NCBI GenBank assembly: GCA_036826475.1
Contig: DAISWG010000006.1
Span: forward strand, 16,709-80,708
Origin: Miltoncostaea sp036826475
GTDB lineage: Bacteria > Actinomycetota > Thermoleophilia > Miltoncostaeales > Miltoncostaeaceae
Direction of reading: 5' to 3'
Length of the DNA stretch: 64,000 bases
Positions within the stretch are counted from its first letter, which is position 1. Every line of letters begins with the position of its first letter. The position numbers were made by a program, and so were the translations under genes. Shown here piece by piece: positions 24,877 through 33,793 of the stretch. The notes beneath the pieces are model-generated. The model was not told where the DNA came from. It did no database searches and was given only the letters and a program-made list of their open reading frames with translations.

Positions 24877-24882
24877 ACCTTA
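24877..24882 (-). promoter_or_regulatory. -10 hexamer for cysK (leaderless)
   Basis: TAAGGT on the minus strand, then seven bases (GGCCGCC), then GTG at 24869. AAGGTGG within it could alternatively act as a Shine-Dalgarno sequence. Confidence 0.4.
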
Positions 24883-24901
24883 CCAGCCGCCGTCGCCGTT
24901 C

Positions 24902-25900
24902 CTACCGGGACGCGACCCCCTGCGCCAGGGACGCCAGCGACGTCTGCGGGCGCGCGCCGAGATGGGAGATCACCTCCGCCGCGGCCAGCGAGCCGAGCTG
25001 GGCGCACTCGGCCAGCGGACGCCCCCGGGTGAGCCCGTGCAGGAAGCCCGCGGCGTACAGGTCCCCGGCGCCGGTCGTGTCGACCAGGTGCTCGACGGTG
25101 GCGGCGGGGACCTCGACCGTGTCCTCCGCCGTCACGACCATCGAGCCGTGCTCGGAGCGGGTGATCACCACGATCTCCGACCGGCCGCGGACGGCCGACA
25201 CGGCATGGGAGAGGTCGCGGGTGGCGGTGAGCGCGAGGATCTCCTCCTCGTTGGCGAACAGCACGTCGACGTCGTTCTCGACCAGCGACCGGAACTCCTC
25301 GAGGTGGCGCTCCACGCAGAACGAGTCGGACAGCGTGAGCGACACGCGGCGCGCGGCGCCGTGGGCGGCGGCCATCGCGACGCGGAACGCCTCCTTCGCG
25401 CGCGGCTTGTCCCAGAGGTACCCCTCCAGATACGTGACCGAGCAGCGCGCCACCAGGTCGGTGTCGACGTCCTCCGGCCCCAGCTCGGTGGCGGCGCCGA
25501 GGTAGGTGGACATGGTGCGGTGCGCGTCCGGCGTCACCAGGATGAGGCTCAGCGCGGTGGGCGGCCCGTCCGCGGCGACGGGGGTGTCGAAGTGGACCCC
25601 CACCGCGCGGATGTCGTGGGCGAACACCTCGCCCACCTGGTCGTCGCGGATCTTCCCGATGTAGGCGGCCCGCCCGCCGAACGAGGCGACTCCGGCCATG
25701 GAGTTGGCGGCGGCGCCGCCGGACACCTCGACCGCCGACCCCATCCGGCCGTAGAGCGCCTTCGACTGCTCGACCTCGATTAGGTTCATCGAGCCCTTCA
25801 CGAGCCCCTCGGACTCGAGGAAGGCGTCGTCGCAGTGCGCGAGCACGTCGACGATCGCGTTCCCGATGCCCAGCACGTCGAGCTCCGCGCCCTCGCTCAT
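24902..25900 (-). CDS. Adenosine kinase-like PfkB sugar/nucleoside kinase
   Basis: A 332-residue ribokinase-fold kinase. The opening LDVLGIGNAIVDVLAHCDDAFLESEGLVKGSMNLI is characteristic of adenosine kinase-like PfkB proteins. Substrate-side GGAAANSMAGVASFGG and the catalytic anion-hole motif DTTGAGDLYAAGFLHG (Asp base) are intact. It likely phosphorylates adenosine or a related nucleoside. GGGGAG lies upstream of the ATG at 25900; the longer frame to 25981 is not needed. It sits at the edge of the purine-degradation operon but is separated from it by 99 bp, so it probably has its own promoter (CTACGAT at about 25935 on the minus strand). Confidence 0.85.
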   Translation of the reverse strand: MSEGAELDVLGIGNAIVDVLAHCDDAFLESEGLVKGSMNLIEVEQSKALYGRMGSAVEVSGGAAANSMAGVASFGGRAAYIGKIRDDQVGEVFAHDIRAVGVHFDTPVAADGPPTALSLILVTPDAHRTMSTYLGAATELGPEDVDTDLVARCSVTYLEGYLWDKPRAKEAFRVAMAAAHGAARRVSLTLSDSFCVERHLEEFRSLVENDVDVLFANEEEILALTATRDLSHAVSAVRGRSEIVVITRSEHGSMVVTAEDTVEVPAATVEHLVDTTGAGDLYAAGFLHGLTRGRPLAECAQLGSLAAAEVISHLGARPQTSLASLAQGVASR

Positions 25901-25999
25901 CCGCCGCTCCCCGGTTCGATGGACCGCGGGATCGTAGCGACCGCCGTCACAGGGTCGTGAACATCCCACGGTTCTCTCCACAGCCTGTGCAAATCGACC

Positions 26000-27262
26000 T
26001 CAGGCGCTGAGCCGGCGCAGCGCCCCCGCCAGGATCGCCGCGCCCTGGGCGATCTCGCGCGGCGACGTGTACTCGTCGGGGCGGTGGCTCACCCCGCCCC
26101 GGGACGGCACGAACACCATCGCGGCGGGGCAGATGCGCGCCATGAAGACACAATCGTGATACGCCCGGCTGATCATCCGCACGACCTCCAGGCCCTCCTC
26201 GGCGCAGGCCGACTCGATGGCCTCGATGAGCGCCGGGTCGGAGGTCATGGGGTCGTCGGCGTTGAGGATCGCCTCCTCGTGCCCCACCCCGTGGCGGGCG
26301 GCGGCGTCGCGGGCGGCGGCGCGCACGCGCTCGAGCCCGGCGTCGCGGCGGGCGAGGTCGGTGTCGCGGATGTCGATGTCCATCCGCACCCGCCGCGGGA
26401 TGCTGTTCACCGCCCCCGGCTCGACTGTCAGCAGGCCGACGGTGCCGACCGTGTCACCCGCCCCGCTGCCGCGGGCCTCGCGGTCGACGGCCAGCACCAC
26501 CTCGGACGCGGCCACGAGCGGGTCGTGGCGCAGCGGCATCAGCACCGCGCCGGCGTGGCCGCCGGTGCCCGACAGCTCCACCCGCAGCGTCGCGGGCGCG
26601 GCGATCGCGGTCACGACGCCGATCGGCGTGCCGCCGGCCTCCAGCTCGGGGCCCTGCTCGATGTGGAGCTCCAGGAAGGCGGCGTAGTGGCCGGGCGCCA
26701 GGGTCGCGCCCATCACGTCGCCGACCACCCCGGCGGCGGCCCGGGCGCGGTCGAGGGTGCCGCCGTCGGCGTCGCGGAGGGCGTCCAGCCGCTCGCGGGT
26801 GACCACGCCGGCCAGCACGCGGCTGCCCAGGCAGCCGAGCGCGTAGCGGGTGGGCTCCTCGGCGGTGAACATGATGAGCTCGATGGCCCGCCGGGGGGTG
26901 TGGCCGGCCGACTGGAGCGCCCGGATCGCCTCGAGCCCGCCCAGCACCCCGACGACCCCGTCGAACCGCCCGGCGTCGGGGATCGCGTCGCAGTGCGAGC
27001 CGGTCGCCACGGCCGGCAGGTCCGGGTCGCTGCCCTCCCAGCGGGCGAAGACGTTGCCCACGGCGTCCACCCGCACCGTCAACCCGGCGGCCGTCATCCG
27101 CTCCATCAGCCACGTGCGCGCGCGCATGTCCTGCTCGGTGAACAGGATCCGGGTGACCGACGGGTACGGGGTGTCCGAGAACCGCGCGAGCTCCTCGATC
27201 TCGCCCTCCAGCCGCGATGCGTCGATCGGCGCGTTGCGGTGGACGTCGATCGGCGGCGTCAC
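26000..27262 (-). CDS. allC: Allantoate amidohydrolase (M20 family)
   Basis: A 420-residue Zn/Mn-dependent amidase of the M20 hydantoinase/carbamoylase family. Metal ligands appear in TGSHCDAIPDAGRFDG, the catalytic Glu pair in FTAEEPTRY, and a further ligand in LHIEQGPELE; GTGGHAGAVLMPLRHDPL is the dimerisation-domain motif. The operon context selects allantoate as substrate, yielding ureidoglycine, CO2 and ammonia. The family also includes N-carbamoyl amino acid hydrolases, so sequence alone is less specific. It is the last gene of the operon and starts with GTG in a GTGA overlap. A palindrome unit overlaps its N-terminal codons (27216-27235, PIDAS). Confidence 0.88.
   Translation of the reverse strand: MTPPIDVHRNAPIDASRLEGEIEELARFSDTPYPSVTRILFTEQDMRARTWLMERMTAAGLTVRVDAVGNVFARWEGSDPDLPAVATGSHCDAIPDAGRFDGVVGVLGGLEAIRALQSAGHTPRRAIELIMFTAEEPTRYALGCLGSRVLAGVVTRERLDALRDADGGTLDRARAAAGVVGDVMGATLAPGHYAAFLELHIEQGPELEAGGTPIGVVTAIAAPATLRVELSGTGGHAGAVLMPLRHDPLVAASEVVLAVDREARGSGAGDTVGTVGLLTVEPGAVNSIPRRVRMDIDIRDTDLARRDAGLERVRAAARDAAARHGVGHEEAILNADDPMTSDPALIEAIESACAEEGLEVVRMISRAYHDCVFMARICPAAMVFVPSRGGVSHRPDEYTSPREIAQGAAILAGALRRLSA
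27216..27235. repeat. Dispersed palindrome near the start of allC
   Basis: GATGCGTCGATCGGCGCGTT, a GATC-centred member of the repeat family. It is read on the minus strand as APIDAS. Confidence 0.4.
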
Positions 27263-27999
27263 GACAGCGGGTCCCGGTTCCAGTCCTTGTAGAGCAGGTA
27301 CGTCGCGGGGGCGGTGCCGTAGGCGCAGGCCCACTGGGGGCAGAACGGGGCCATCCAGATGGCGTCGCCGGCCCGGACGGGGTACCACGCGTCCCCGAGG
27401 CGGTAGACGAGGCTGCCCTCCAGCACCAGCAGGCCGTGCTCCATCACGTGGGTCTCGGTGAACGGCAGTGCCGCCCCGGGATCGAAGGTCATGAGGTTCA
27501 CCGCGAGGTCGAGCTCGGGCGCCTCGGGGACCAGCGTCGTGACCCGCAGGGCGGGGTCGCCGAGCATCGGCTGCGGCGTCACGGCGGTCCCGTCGGTCAC
27601 CACCAGGCGGCCGCGGGCGGCGCCGGGCGCCCCGGTGTGGGGCTTGTCGAACACCACGATCCGGGCGGCGGTGTCGGCCCGCAGGCCGTGCACCGCGTCG
27701 GGCGGGACGTACGCCAGCGCCCCGGGGCTCAAGCGGTGGTCGAGGCCGTCGGCGGTGAGGGTCAGGCTCCCCTCCAGGCAGTAGACCGCGCGGCCGGCGC
27801 CGGCGCGCGGCGGGCCGGCGGCGCCCCCCGCCTCCAGGCGGACGAGGGCCATGCTGAACCGCGACCCGATGGGCGGGGCGATGAGCGTCACGTGCTCCGC
27901 GCCGGACCAGCCGGGGACCGGGCCCGGGACGTGGGTCTCGGGCGCGATGAGCGCGTGGTCGGGCCGCACCACGGTGCGGGCGTCCGGCGGGGCGCTCAC
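27259..27999 (-). CDS. allE: (S)-ureidoglycine aminohydrolase (bicupin)
   Basis: A 246-residue double-cupin protein. The first cupin has ALVRLEAGG, VYCLEGSLTL and PPDAVHGLRA. The second has the Mn-site pattern FTETHVMEHGLLVLEGSLVYRLGDAWYPV and GDAIWMAPFCPQWACAYG. The LYKDWNRDPL tail is shared by ureidoglycine aminohydrolases. It converts ureidoglycine to ureidoglycolate with release of ammonia. Both neighbours (allantoinase upstream, allantoate amidohydrolase downstream) act on the preceding steps and both junctions are GTGA overlaps. No ureidoglycolate lyase or dehydrogenase gene is present in the window to take the product further. Confidence 0.92.
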   Translation of the reverse strand: MSAPPDARTVVRPDHALIAPETHVPGPVPGWSGAEHVTLIAPPIGSRFSMALVRLEAGGAAGPPRAGAGRAVYCLEGSLTLTADGLDHRLSPGALAYVPPDAVHGLRADTAARIVVFDKPHTGAPGAARGRLVVTDGTAVTPQPMLGDPALRVTTLVPEAPELDLAVNLMTFDPGAALPFTETHVMEHGLLVLEGSLVYRLGDAWYPVRAGDAIWMAPFCPQWACAYGTAPATYLLYKDWNRDPLS

Positions 28000-29303
28000 G
28001 CCACCCACGCCGGCGTCACGAGTCGTCCGGGGGCGGCGTCCGTCGCGCCCTCGCCGAACACGGTGATCCCGCGCAGGATCGTCCGCACGACCCGCGCCGT
28101 GAGGGTCATCCCCACGAACGGCGACACCCGGTGGCGGTACCGGAGGTCCCCCTCCCCGAGGACCCAGGGACGGCCGACGTCGACCAGGGTGAGGTCGGCG
28201 TCCGCCCCGGGGCGGATCTCCCCCTTCCCCGCCAGGTCCAGGCGCCGGGCCGGCGCGGCGGCCAGCATCTCGACGCCGTGCGCGTGGGTCACCCCGTTCG
28301 ACGGCCCGTGCGTGAGCATGAGCGGCAGGGTCGTCTGCGCCCCCGAGATCCCGCCCCACACCGCGAACATGTCATCCCCCCGCTTCAGCTCCGGCGGCCC
28401 GGGCGAATGATCCGAGCCCACGAGGTCGATGTCCCCCCGGGCGACGCGCTGCCAGAGGCCCATCTGGTCGGCGACCGATCGTAACGGCGGCGCGCACTTC
28501 GCGGCGGCGCCGATGCGGGAGGCGTCGTCCCGCGTCAGCACCAGGTAGTGCGGGCAGGTCTCGCAGCTGGCGTCCACGCCCGCGACGCGGGCGGCGCGCA
28601 CCAGATCCACGGCCTCGGGGCTGGACAGATGAACCAGGTGGACCGCGCAGCGCGTCGCCCGCGCCAGCTCGAGCACGGTCCTCACGGCCGACGTCTCGGC
28701 CGCCACCGGCCGCGATGCGCACCAGTCGCGCATCGTCCGCCCGCCGCCGCGCGGGACGGCGTCCAGCACCGCGGGGTCCTCGGCGTGGACGGCGACGGGC
28801 AGGCCGAGCGCCGCGGCCCGCTCCATGCCCCGACCGAGCGCGTCCGGGTCGACATGGGCGAACTCCGGCACCCCGCTCGGGCTCATGAACGCCTTGAACC
28901 CCACCACGCCGCGGCCGGCGAGCTCGTCCATCCCCTCCAGGTTCCCCGGCACCAGGCCGCCCCACAGCGCGAAGTCGATGCGGGCGCGGCCCCGCGCCGC
29001 GGCCACCTTGGCGTCGAAGGACGCGCCGTCCAGCGTCGCGGGCACGCTGTTGAGGGGCATGTCGGCGCAGCAGGTGACGCCGCCGGCGGCGAGCGCGGCG
29101 GTGCCGGTGTCCCAGCCCTCCCACCCGGCGCGGCCCGGGTCGTCCAGGTGGACGTGCCCGTCCACCATCCCCGGCAGCACCACCAGCCCGCGGGCGTCGA
29201 CCTCCTCCCGTCCACCGGGCAGCTCCGGTCCCACCGCGGCGACCAGCCCGTCCTCGACCGCCACGTCCCACGCGTCGCCGCGCACCACCAGATCGGCGCT
29301 CAC
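27996..29303 (-). CDS. allB: Allantoinase
   Basis: A 435-residue cyclic amidohydrolase that opens the hydantoin ring of allantoin. The binuclear metal site is marked by MVDGHVHLDDPG (His50, His52), the carbamylated-lysine region GVVGFKAFMSPSG, VHLVHLSSPEAV and LVGSDHSPGPPELK (Asp). PHYLVLTRDD is also typical of AllB. Normal length for the family. GTG start in a GTGA overlap with uraD; its stop overlaps allE the same way. Cytoplasmic. Confidence 0.93.
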   Translation of the reverse strand: MSADLVVRGDAWDVAVEDGLVAAVGPELPGGREEVDARGLVVLPGMVDGHVHLDDPGRAGWEGWDTGTAALAAGGVTCCADMPLNSVPATLDGASFDAKVAAARGRARIDFALWGGLVPGNLEGMDELAGRGVVGFKAFMSPSGVPEFAHVDPDALGRGMERAAALGLPVAVHAEDPAVLDAVPRGGGRTMRDWCASRPVAAETSAVRTVLELARATRCAVHLVHLSSPEAVDLVRAARVAGVDASCETCPHYLVLTRDDASRIGAAAKCAPPLRSVADQMGLWQRVARGDIDLVGSDHSPGPPELKRGDDMFAVWGGISGAQTTLPLMLTHGPSNGVTHAHGVEMLAAAPARRLDLAGKGEIRPGADADLTLVDVGRPWVLGEGDLRYRHRVSPFVGMTLTARVVRTILRGITVFGEGATDAAPGRLVTPAWVA

Positions 29304-29785
29304 GCCGCGGCCTCGATGCGCAGGCGCATGATCCCCGCGATCTCCTCCACCGCCGTCGCGCGCTCGGCGTCGGCGTCGTTGGCCAGGCGGGCCTCGCAGG
29401 CGTCGAGGATGTCCGCCACCGAGCGGCCCGCGACCCGGATGACGAACGGGAAGCCGAATCGCGCGCGGTAGGCGTCGTTGAGCGCCGTGAACCGCGCCAG
29501 GTCGGCGGGCGTGAGGCGGTCCAGCCCGGCCGAGGCCTGCTCGCGCGCGGAGGCGGCGGTCAGCTCTCCCGCCAGGGCCGCCCGGCCGGCCAGGTCGGGG
29601 TGCGCGCGGATCAGGGCGAGCTGCTCGTCTGGGGCGGCCTCGCGGGCGACGGCGGCGAAGGCGTCGGCGATCGCGGCCGCGTCGACGAAGGGCCCCCGCT
29701 CCCATGCCCGCTCGGCCACCCACGGCGAGTCCTCGGCCGCGTGCCCCAGGCGGGCCGTGAACGCGGCGCGGCCCTCGCCGGTCAC
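29300..29785 (-). CDS. uraD: OHCU decarboxylase
   Basis: A 161-residue helical enzyme that decarboxylates 2-oxo-4-hydroxy-4-carboxy-5-ureidoimidazoline to S-allantoin. It has the signature RAHPDLAGRAAL with the catalytic His, SAGLDRL, FTALNDAYRARFGFPFVIRVAGR and the terminal EIAGIMRLR helix. It acts after uricase and HIU hydrolase, whose genes lie on the opposite strand at 38276-39477 rather than beside it. Both ends are GTGA overlaps. Confidence 0.93.
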   Translation of the reverse strand: MTGEGRAAFTARLGHAAEDSPWVAERAWERGPFVDAAAIADAFAAVAREAAPDEQLALIRAHPDLAGRAALAGELTAASAREQASAGLDRLTPADLARFTALNDAYRARFGFPFVIRVAGRSVADILDACEARLANDADAERATAVEEIAGIMRLRIEAAA

Positions 29786-31986
29786 CCGACCCCGGCGATG
29801 TCCGACGGCCGCAGGGGCACCCTGGGCAGCTCGCGGCCGGTGGCGTCCCGCACCGCGGCCACCACCGCCGGGGTGGAGGCGATGGTGGGCATCTCCCCCA
29901 CGCCGTTCAGTCCGTACGGGGCGTGCGGATGGGGCGTCTCGCTGATCGCCATGCGGACCGCCGGCATGTCGAGCACGGTGGGCATGAGGTAGTCGGTGAA
30001 CGACGCGTTGCGCACCCGCCCGTCCCGCATCTGGATCTCCTCCATCAGCGCGAGGCCCACGCCCTGGGCGATCCCGCCCTGGATCTGCCCCTCGAGCGCC
30101 AGCGGGTTCATCACCCGGCCCACATCCTGGGTGGTCGCCACCTCGACGGCGCGCACCAGGCCCAGCTCCACGTCGACGTCGCACACGGCGCGGTGGGCGG
30201 CGAACCCGAGGGCCACGATCGAGTCGCCCTGGCCCGTCCGCGGGTCGAGCGGCTGCGTCGGGCGGTGCCGGTACTCGGCGGTCTCCTCGATCGGCTCGTC
30301 GCCGAGGGGGGCCTCGGCCAGCCGGGCCAGGATCCGGCGGCACGCGGCCTGGACCGCCCCGCCGGTGACCCACGTCTGGCGCGACGCGGAGGTCGAGCCG
30401 GCGGACCCGACCGAGGTGTCGGACGGAAGCACCACCACCTGGTCGACGTCCAGTTCGGTGCGGGCGATCTGCTCGATCACGGTCACCAGCCCCTGCCCCA
30501 CCTCGGCGGCCGCGGTCTGCACCTCGGCAACCGGCCCGTCGGCGGTGGGGACCAGGCGGACCCGCGCGGTGGAGAAGTCGTCGAAGCCCTCGGCGAAGGC
30601 GATGTTCTTGAAGCCCACCGCGAACCCGACGCCCCGTGTGGTCCCCTCGCCGTGCGTCACGTTGGACACGCCGCCCGGCATCTCGCGCAGGTCCATCGGC
30701 GTGCTGCGCGCCAGCGGCGGCAACGGCATCGCCCGCAGCTCCTCCAGCAGCGCGCGCACGGGCGCGGGACCGTCGACCACCTGCCCGGTGGGGAGGCGGT
30801 CGCCCGTCGCGATGGCGTTGACGATGCGGAGCTCCACGGGGTCCATGCCGAGCGCCGCGGCGAGCCGGTCCATCTGCGACTCGTGGGCGAACGCCACCTG
30901 GACGGCCCCGAACCCGCGCATCGCGCCGCACGGCGGGTTGTTGGTGTAGGCCACGCGGGCGTCGATCGACGCATTCGGGACGGCGTACGGCCCGCACGCG
31001 AACGTCGCGGCGTTGGCCACCACGGCGGTGCTGCTGGAGGCGTAGGCGCCGCCGTCGAGCGTCACGTCGGCCTTCACGTAGACCAGCCGGCCGTCCCGTG
31101 TGGCGCCGTGCTCGTAGGTCATCCGCGCCGGATGCCGGTGGACGTGGCCGTAGAACGACTCCTCGCGCGAGTAGACCATCTTCACCGGGCGCCCGGTGCG
31201 CAGCGCGAGCATCGCGACGTGCACCTGCATCGACAGGTCCTCCCGCCCGCCGAACGCGCCGCCGACGCCCGCGAGGTGCAGCCGCGTCAGCTCCAGCGGC
31301 AGGTCGAGGCTGGCGGCCACCTGGGCCTGGTCGACGTGCAGCCACTGCGTGGCGATGTGGAGGTCGACGCCCCCGTCCTCGGCGGGGACGGCGAGCGCCG
31401 ACTCGGGGCCGAGGAACGCCTGGTCCTGCATCCCCACCTCGTACACGCCGCGCACCACCACGTCGGCCGTGGCGTCCGGGTCGCCGTGCCGGATGGGCAC
31501 CGCCCGCAGGAGGTTGCCGCCCGGATGGAGCGCACGGGCCCCGTCCGCCAGGGCGGCCGCGGCGCTGGTGAGCGGCTCGGTCGGGGCGTAGTCCACCGCG
31601 ATGCGGGCGGCCGCGCGGCGCGCCGTCTCGGGGTGATCGGCGGCGACGATGGCCACCGGCTCCCCCTCGTAGCGGACCTCGCCGGCCGCCAGGACCGGCT
31701 GGTCGGCGACCTCCATGCCGTACACGGGCCGGCCGGGGACGTCCTCGTGCGTCAGCACCGCGCGCACGCCCGGCACCGCGAGCGCGGCGGCCACGTCGAT
31801 GCCGCGCACCGTCGCGCTGGGATAGGGGCTGCGCAGGGTGGTCCCCCACAGCATCCCGTCGGCCGACAGGTCGGACGCGTACGCGAACCTCCCCTGCACC
31901 TTGGCGTCACCGTCGGCGCGCAGCACGCTCTCGCCGATGCGCCCGCGCCTCAGGGGCGTGCGGCGCCCGGTGCGGGTGGTGCTCAC
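29782..31986 (-). CDS. Xanthine dehydrogenase, molybdopterin-binding subunit
   Basis: A 734-residue large subunit of the xanthine oxidase family (PucD-like). Near the N-terminus are IGESVLRADGDAKVQGRFAYASD and LWGTTLRSPYPSA. The Mo-cofactor contacts include GVGGAFGGRED, AMRGFGAVQ and EVGQGLVTV. The C-terminal LNGVGEMPTIASTPAV carries the catalytic Glu in GVGE. It oxidises hypoxanthine and xanthine to urate. The FAD and 2Fe-2S subunits are separate genes upstream, with an 8-oxoguanine deaminase gene between. No XdhC/MobA-type maturation gene is in this window. GTG start in a GTGA overlap. Confidence 0.92.
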   Translation of the reverse strand: MSTTRTGRRTPLRRGRIGESVLRADGDAKVQGRFAYASDLSADGMLWGTTLRSPYPSATVRGIDVAAALAVPGVRAVLTHEDVPGRPVYGMEVADQPVLAAGEVRYEGEPVAIVAADHPETARRAAARIAVDYAPTEPLTSAAAALADGARALHPGGNLLRAVPIRHGDPDATADVVVRGVYEVGMQDQAFLGPESALAVPAEDGGVDLHIATQWLHVDQAQVAASLDLPLELTRLHLAGVGGAFGGREDLSMQVHVAMLALRTGRPVKMVYSREESFYGHVHRHPARMTYEHGATRDGRLVYVKADVTLDGGAYASSSTAVVANAATFACGPYAVPNASIDARVAYTNNPPCGAMRGFGAVQVAFAHESQMDRLAAALGMDPVELRIVNAIATGDRLPTGQVVDGPAPVRALLEELRAMPLPPLARSTPMDLREMPGGVSNVTHGEGTTRGVGFAVGFKNIAFAEGFDDFSTARVRLVPTADGPVAEVQTAAAEVGQGLVTVIEQIARTELDVDQVVVLPSDTSVGSAGSTSASRQTWVTGGAVQAACRRILARLAEAPLGDEPIEETAEYRHRPTQPLDPRTGQGDSIVALGFAAHRAVCDVDVELGLVRAVEVATTQDVGRVMNPLALEGQIQGGIAQGVGLALMEEIQMRDGRVRNASFTDYLMPTVLDMPAVRMAISETPHPHAPYGLNGVGEMPTIASTPAVVAAVRDATGRELPRVPLRPSDIAGVG

Positions 31987-33329
31987 TCGGGCGCCATGGC
32001 GGTCGCCGCGGCGGCCCGGGCGATCGCGTCGAGGTCACCGGTCAGCAGCTCGCCCCCCAGCACGACGGGGACGCCGTCCACCAGCAGCGCCTCCGCGTGG
32101 CGCGGCGGGCCCAGGACCATCGGGGCGACGGGGTCGGCGATGCCGGCGTGACGGGCGCCGTCGAGCCGCCACAGCGCCACGTCGGCCAGCTTGCCGGGCT
32201 CCAGCGACCCCAGCTCGTCGTCGCGTCCCAGGCAGCGGGCGCCGTGGATGGTGCCGAGCGCCAGCGCCTGGCGGGCGGTCATGGCCGCCGGGCCACCGCG
32301 CAGGCGGGCCACCAGCAGCGCCTCGCGCACCTCGACGGCCAACTCTCCCGACTCCTGGGATGCGGCGCCGTCGACGCCCAGGCCCACGGCAACCCCGGCG
32401 GCGGCCAGGTCGGCGGCGGGGGCGATGCCGGCCCCCAGGCGCGCGTTGGACGACGGGCAGTGCGCCACCGAGGTTCCGGTGGCGGCGAAACGGGCCACCT
32501 CCTGCGGCGACAGGTGGACGCAGTGGGCCAGCCACACGTCGGGCCCCAGCCAGCCGAGGTCGTCGAGGTACTCCACCGGGCGGACGCCGAAGCGCTCGCG
32601 GCAGAACGCCTCCTCCTCGACCGTCTCGGCCAGGTGGGTGTGCAGTCGCACCCCGTTGCGGCGCGCCAGGGCGGCTGACTCCGTCATGAGCTCCCCCGTC
32701 ACCGAGAACGGGGAGCACGGGGCCACGGCGATCCGCAGCATCGCCCCCGGGTCCGGGTCGTGCCAGCGGGAGATGGCCTCCTCGGTCGCCACCAGCACGG
32801 CGTCGCGGTCCTCCGTCACGGAGTCCGGCGGCAGCCCGCCGCGCGACGCGCCCAGATCCATCGAGCCCCGGCACGGGTGGAACCGCAGGCCCAGGCCGGC
32901 GGCGGCGTCGATCGCGGCCGCCAGCAGCGCGTTCCCGCCACCGGGGAACAGATAGTGATGGTCCGTGGAGGTGCTGCATCCCGAGCGCGCCAGCGCCGCG
33001 AGGGCCGCCGATGCCGAGGCGTGGACGGTCTGCTCGTCGATCCGCGCCCACACCGGGTAGAGCGTGGTGAGCCAGCCGAAGAGGTCCTCCTCGGTCGCCA
33101 GCCCGCGGGTCGACCACTGGTAGAGGTGGTGGTGGCAGTTCACGAGGCCGGGGGTGGCCAGGCATCCCCGGCCGTCGATGCGCGTCGCGCCGGCGGGCGG
33201 GTCGGGCGGGGCGCCCGGTCCCAGGGCGGCGATGCGCGAGCCCTCGATCAGGATCCAGCCCTCGGCGATCTCGGTGCCGGCGGCGTCGACCGTCGCGATC
33301 GCGCAGCCGTCGATGAGGACGGCGGTCAC
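31983..33329 (-). CDS. 8-oxoguanine deaminase
   Basis: A 448-residue amidohydrolase of the AtzB/TrzN/guanine-deaminase group. The metal site has LVNCHHHLYQWSTR (His66, His68), RLHTHLAET (His232), LAHCVHLS and GLGVDGAASQE (Asp320). The NCHHHLYQ form and GVDGxAS are typical of 8-oxoguanine deaminases (EC 3.5.4.32), which turn 8-oxoguanine into urate. That product would enter the same pathway as xanthine dehydrogenase, so the gene's position between xdh subunit genes makes metabolic sense. Isoxanthopterin or s-triazine activity are alternatives within the family. GTGA overlaps at both ends. Confidence 0.85.
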   Translation of the reverse strand: MTAVLIDGCAIATVDAAGTEIAEGWILIEGSRIAALGPGAPPDPPAGATRIDGRGCLATPGLVNCHHHLYQWSTRGLATEEDLFGWLTTLYPVWARIDEQTVHASASAALAALARSGCSTSTDHHYLFPGGGNALLAAAIDAAAGLGLRFHPCRGSMDLGASRGGLPPDSVTEDRDAVLVATEEAISRWHDPDPGAMLRIAVAPCSPFSVTGELMTESAALARRNGVRLHTHLAETVEEEAFCRERFGVRPVEYLDDLGWLGPDVWLAHCVHLSPQEVARFAATGTSVAHCPSSNARLGAGIAPAADLAAAGVAVGLGVDGAASQESGELAVEVREALLVARLRGGPAAMTARQALALGTIHGARCLGRDDELGSLEPGKLADVALWRLDGARHAGIADPVAPMVLGPPRHAEALLVDGVPVVLGGELLTGDLDAIARAAAATAMAPE

Positions 33330-33793
33330 CGCATGCTCCGCGCCGAGGCGAGCCGCACGGCGTCGAGGATCTTCTCGTAGCCGGTGCAACGGCACAGGTT
33401 GCCGGCCAGCGCCTCGCGGATCTCGCCGTCGCCCGGCGACGGGGAGCGTCGCAGCAGATCCTCGGTCGCCATCACCAGGCCGGGCGTGCAGAAGCCGCAC
33501 TGGACGGCGCCGGTGTCGACGAACGCCTGCTGCACCACCCCGAGCGCGCCGTCGGGCGCCAGGCCCTCGACGGTGCGCACCTCACGGCCCTCCGCCTGGC
33601 GTGCGAGCACCAGGCACGAGCACACCAGCACGTCGTCCATCAGCACCGAGCAGGACCCGCATTCGCCCTGCTCGCAGGCGTTCTTCGATCCGGGCAGGCC
33701 GAGCCGCTCGCGCAGCACGTACATGAGGCTCTCGCCCTCCCAGATCGACTCGACCTGGTGGACCTCGCCGTTCACCCGCAGGCTCAGCCTCAC
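33326..33793 (-). CDS. Xanthine dehydrogenase, 2Fe-2S subunit
   Basis: A 155-residue small subunit with two 2Fe-2S domains. The plant-ferredoxin-like cluster uses GSKNACEQGECGSCSVLMDDVLVCSC; the helical cluster uses AVQCGFCTPGLVM and GNLCRCTGYEKIL. It shuttles electrons from the Mo site to FAD. The GTG at 33793 is preferred over the longer frame start at 33817 because it gives a GTGA overlap with the FAD-subunit gene, as at every other junction of this operon. Confidence 0.94.
   Translation of the reverse strand: MRLSLRVNGEVHQVESIWEGESLMYVLRERLGLPGSKNACEQGECGSCSVLMDDVLVCSCLVLARQAEGREVRTVEGLAPDGALGVVQQAFVDTGAVQCGFCTPGLVMATEDLLRRSPSPGDGEIREALAGNLCRCTGYEKILDAVRLASARSMR

Noticed and set aside
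25970..25990. DnaA box-like TCTCCACAG upstream of the adenosine kinase-like gene's end of the spacer
   Set aside because: Single, imperfect match, with no cluster, AT-rich unwinding region or dnaA/dnaN gene nearby.
28733..28755. GATGCGC...GCGCATC inverted repeat in allB
   Set aside because: Spacing between the halves differs from the dispersed palindrome and no other copy was seen.
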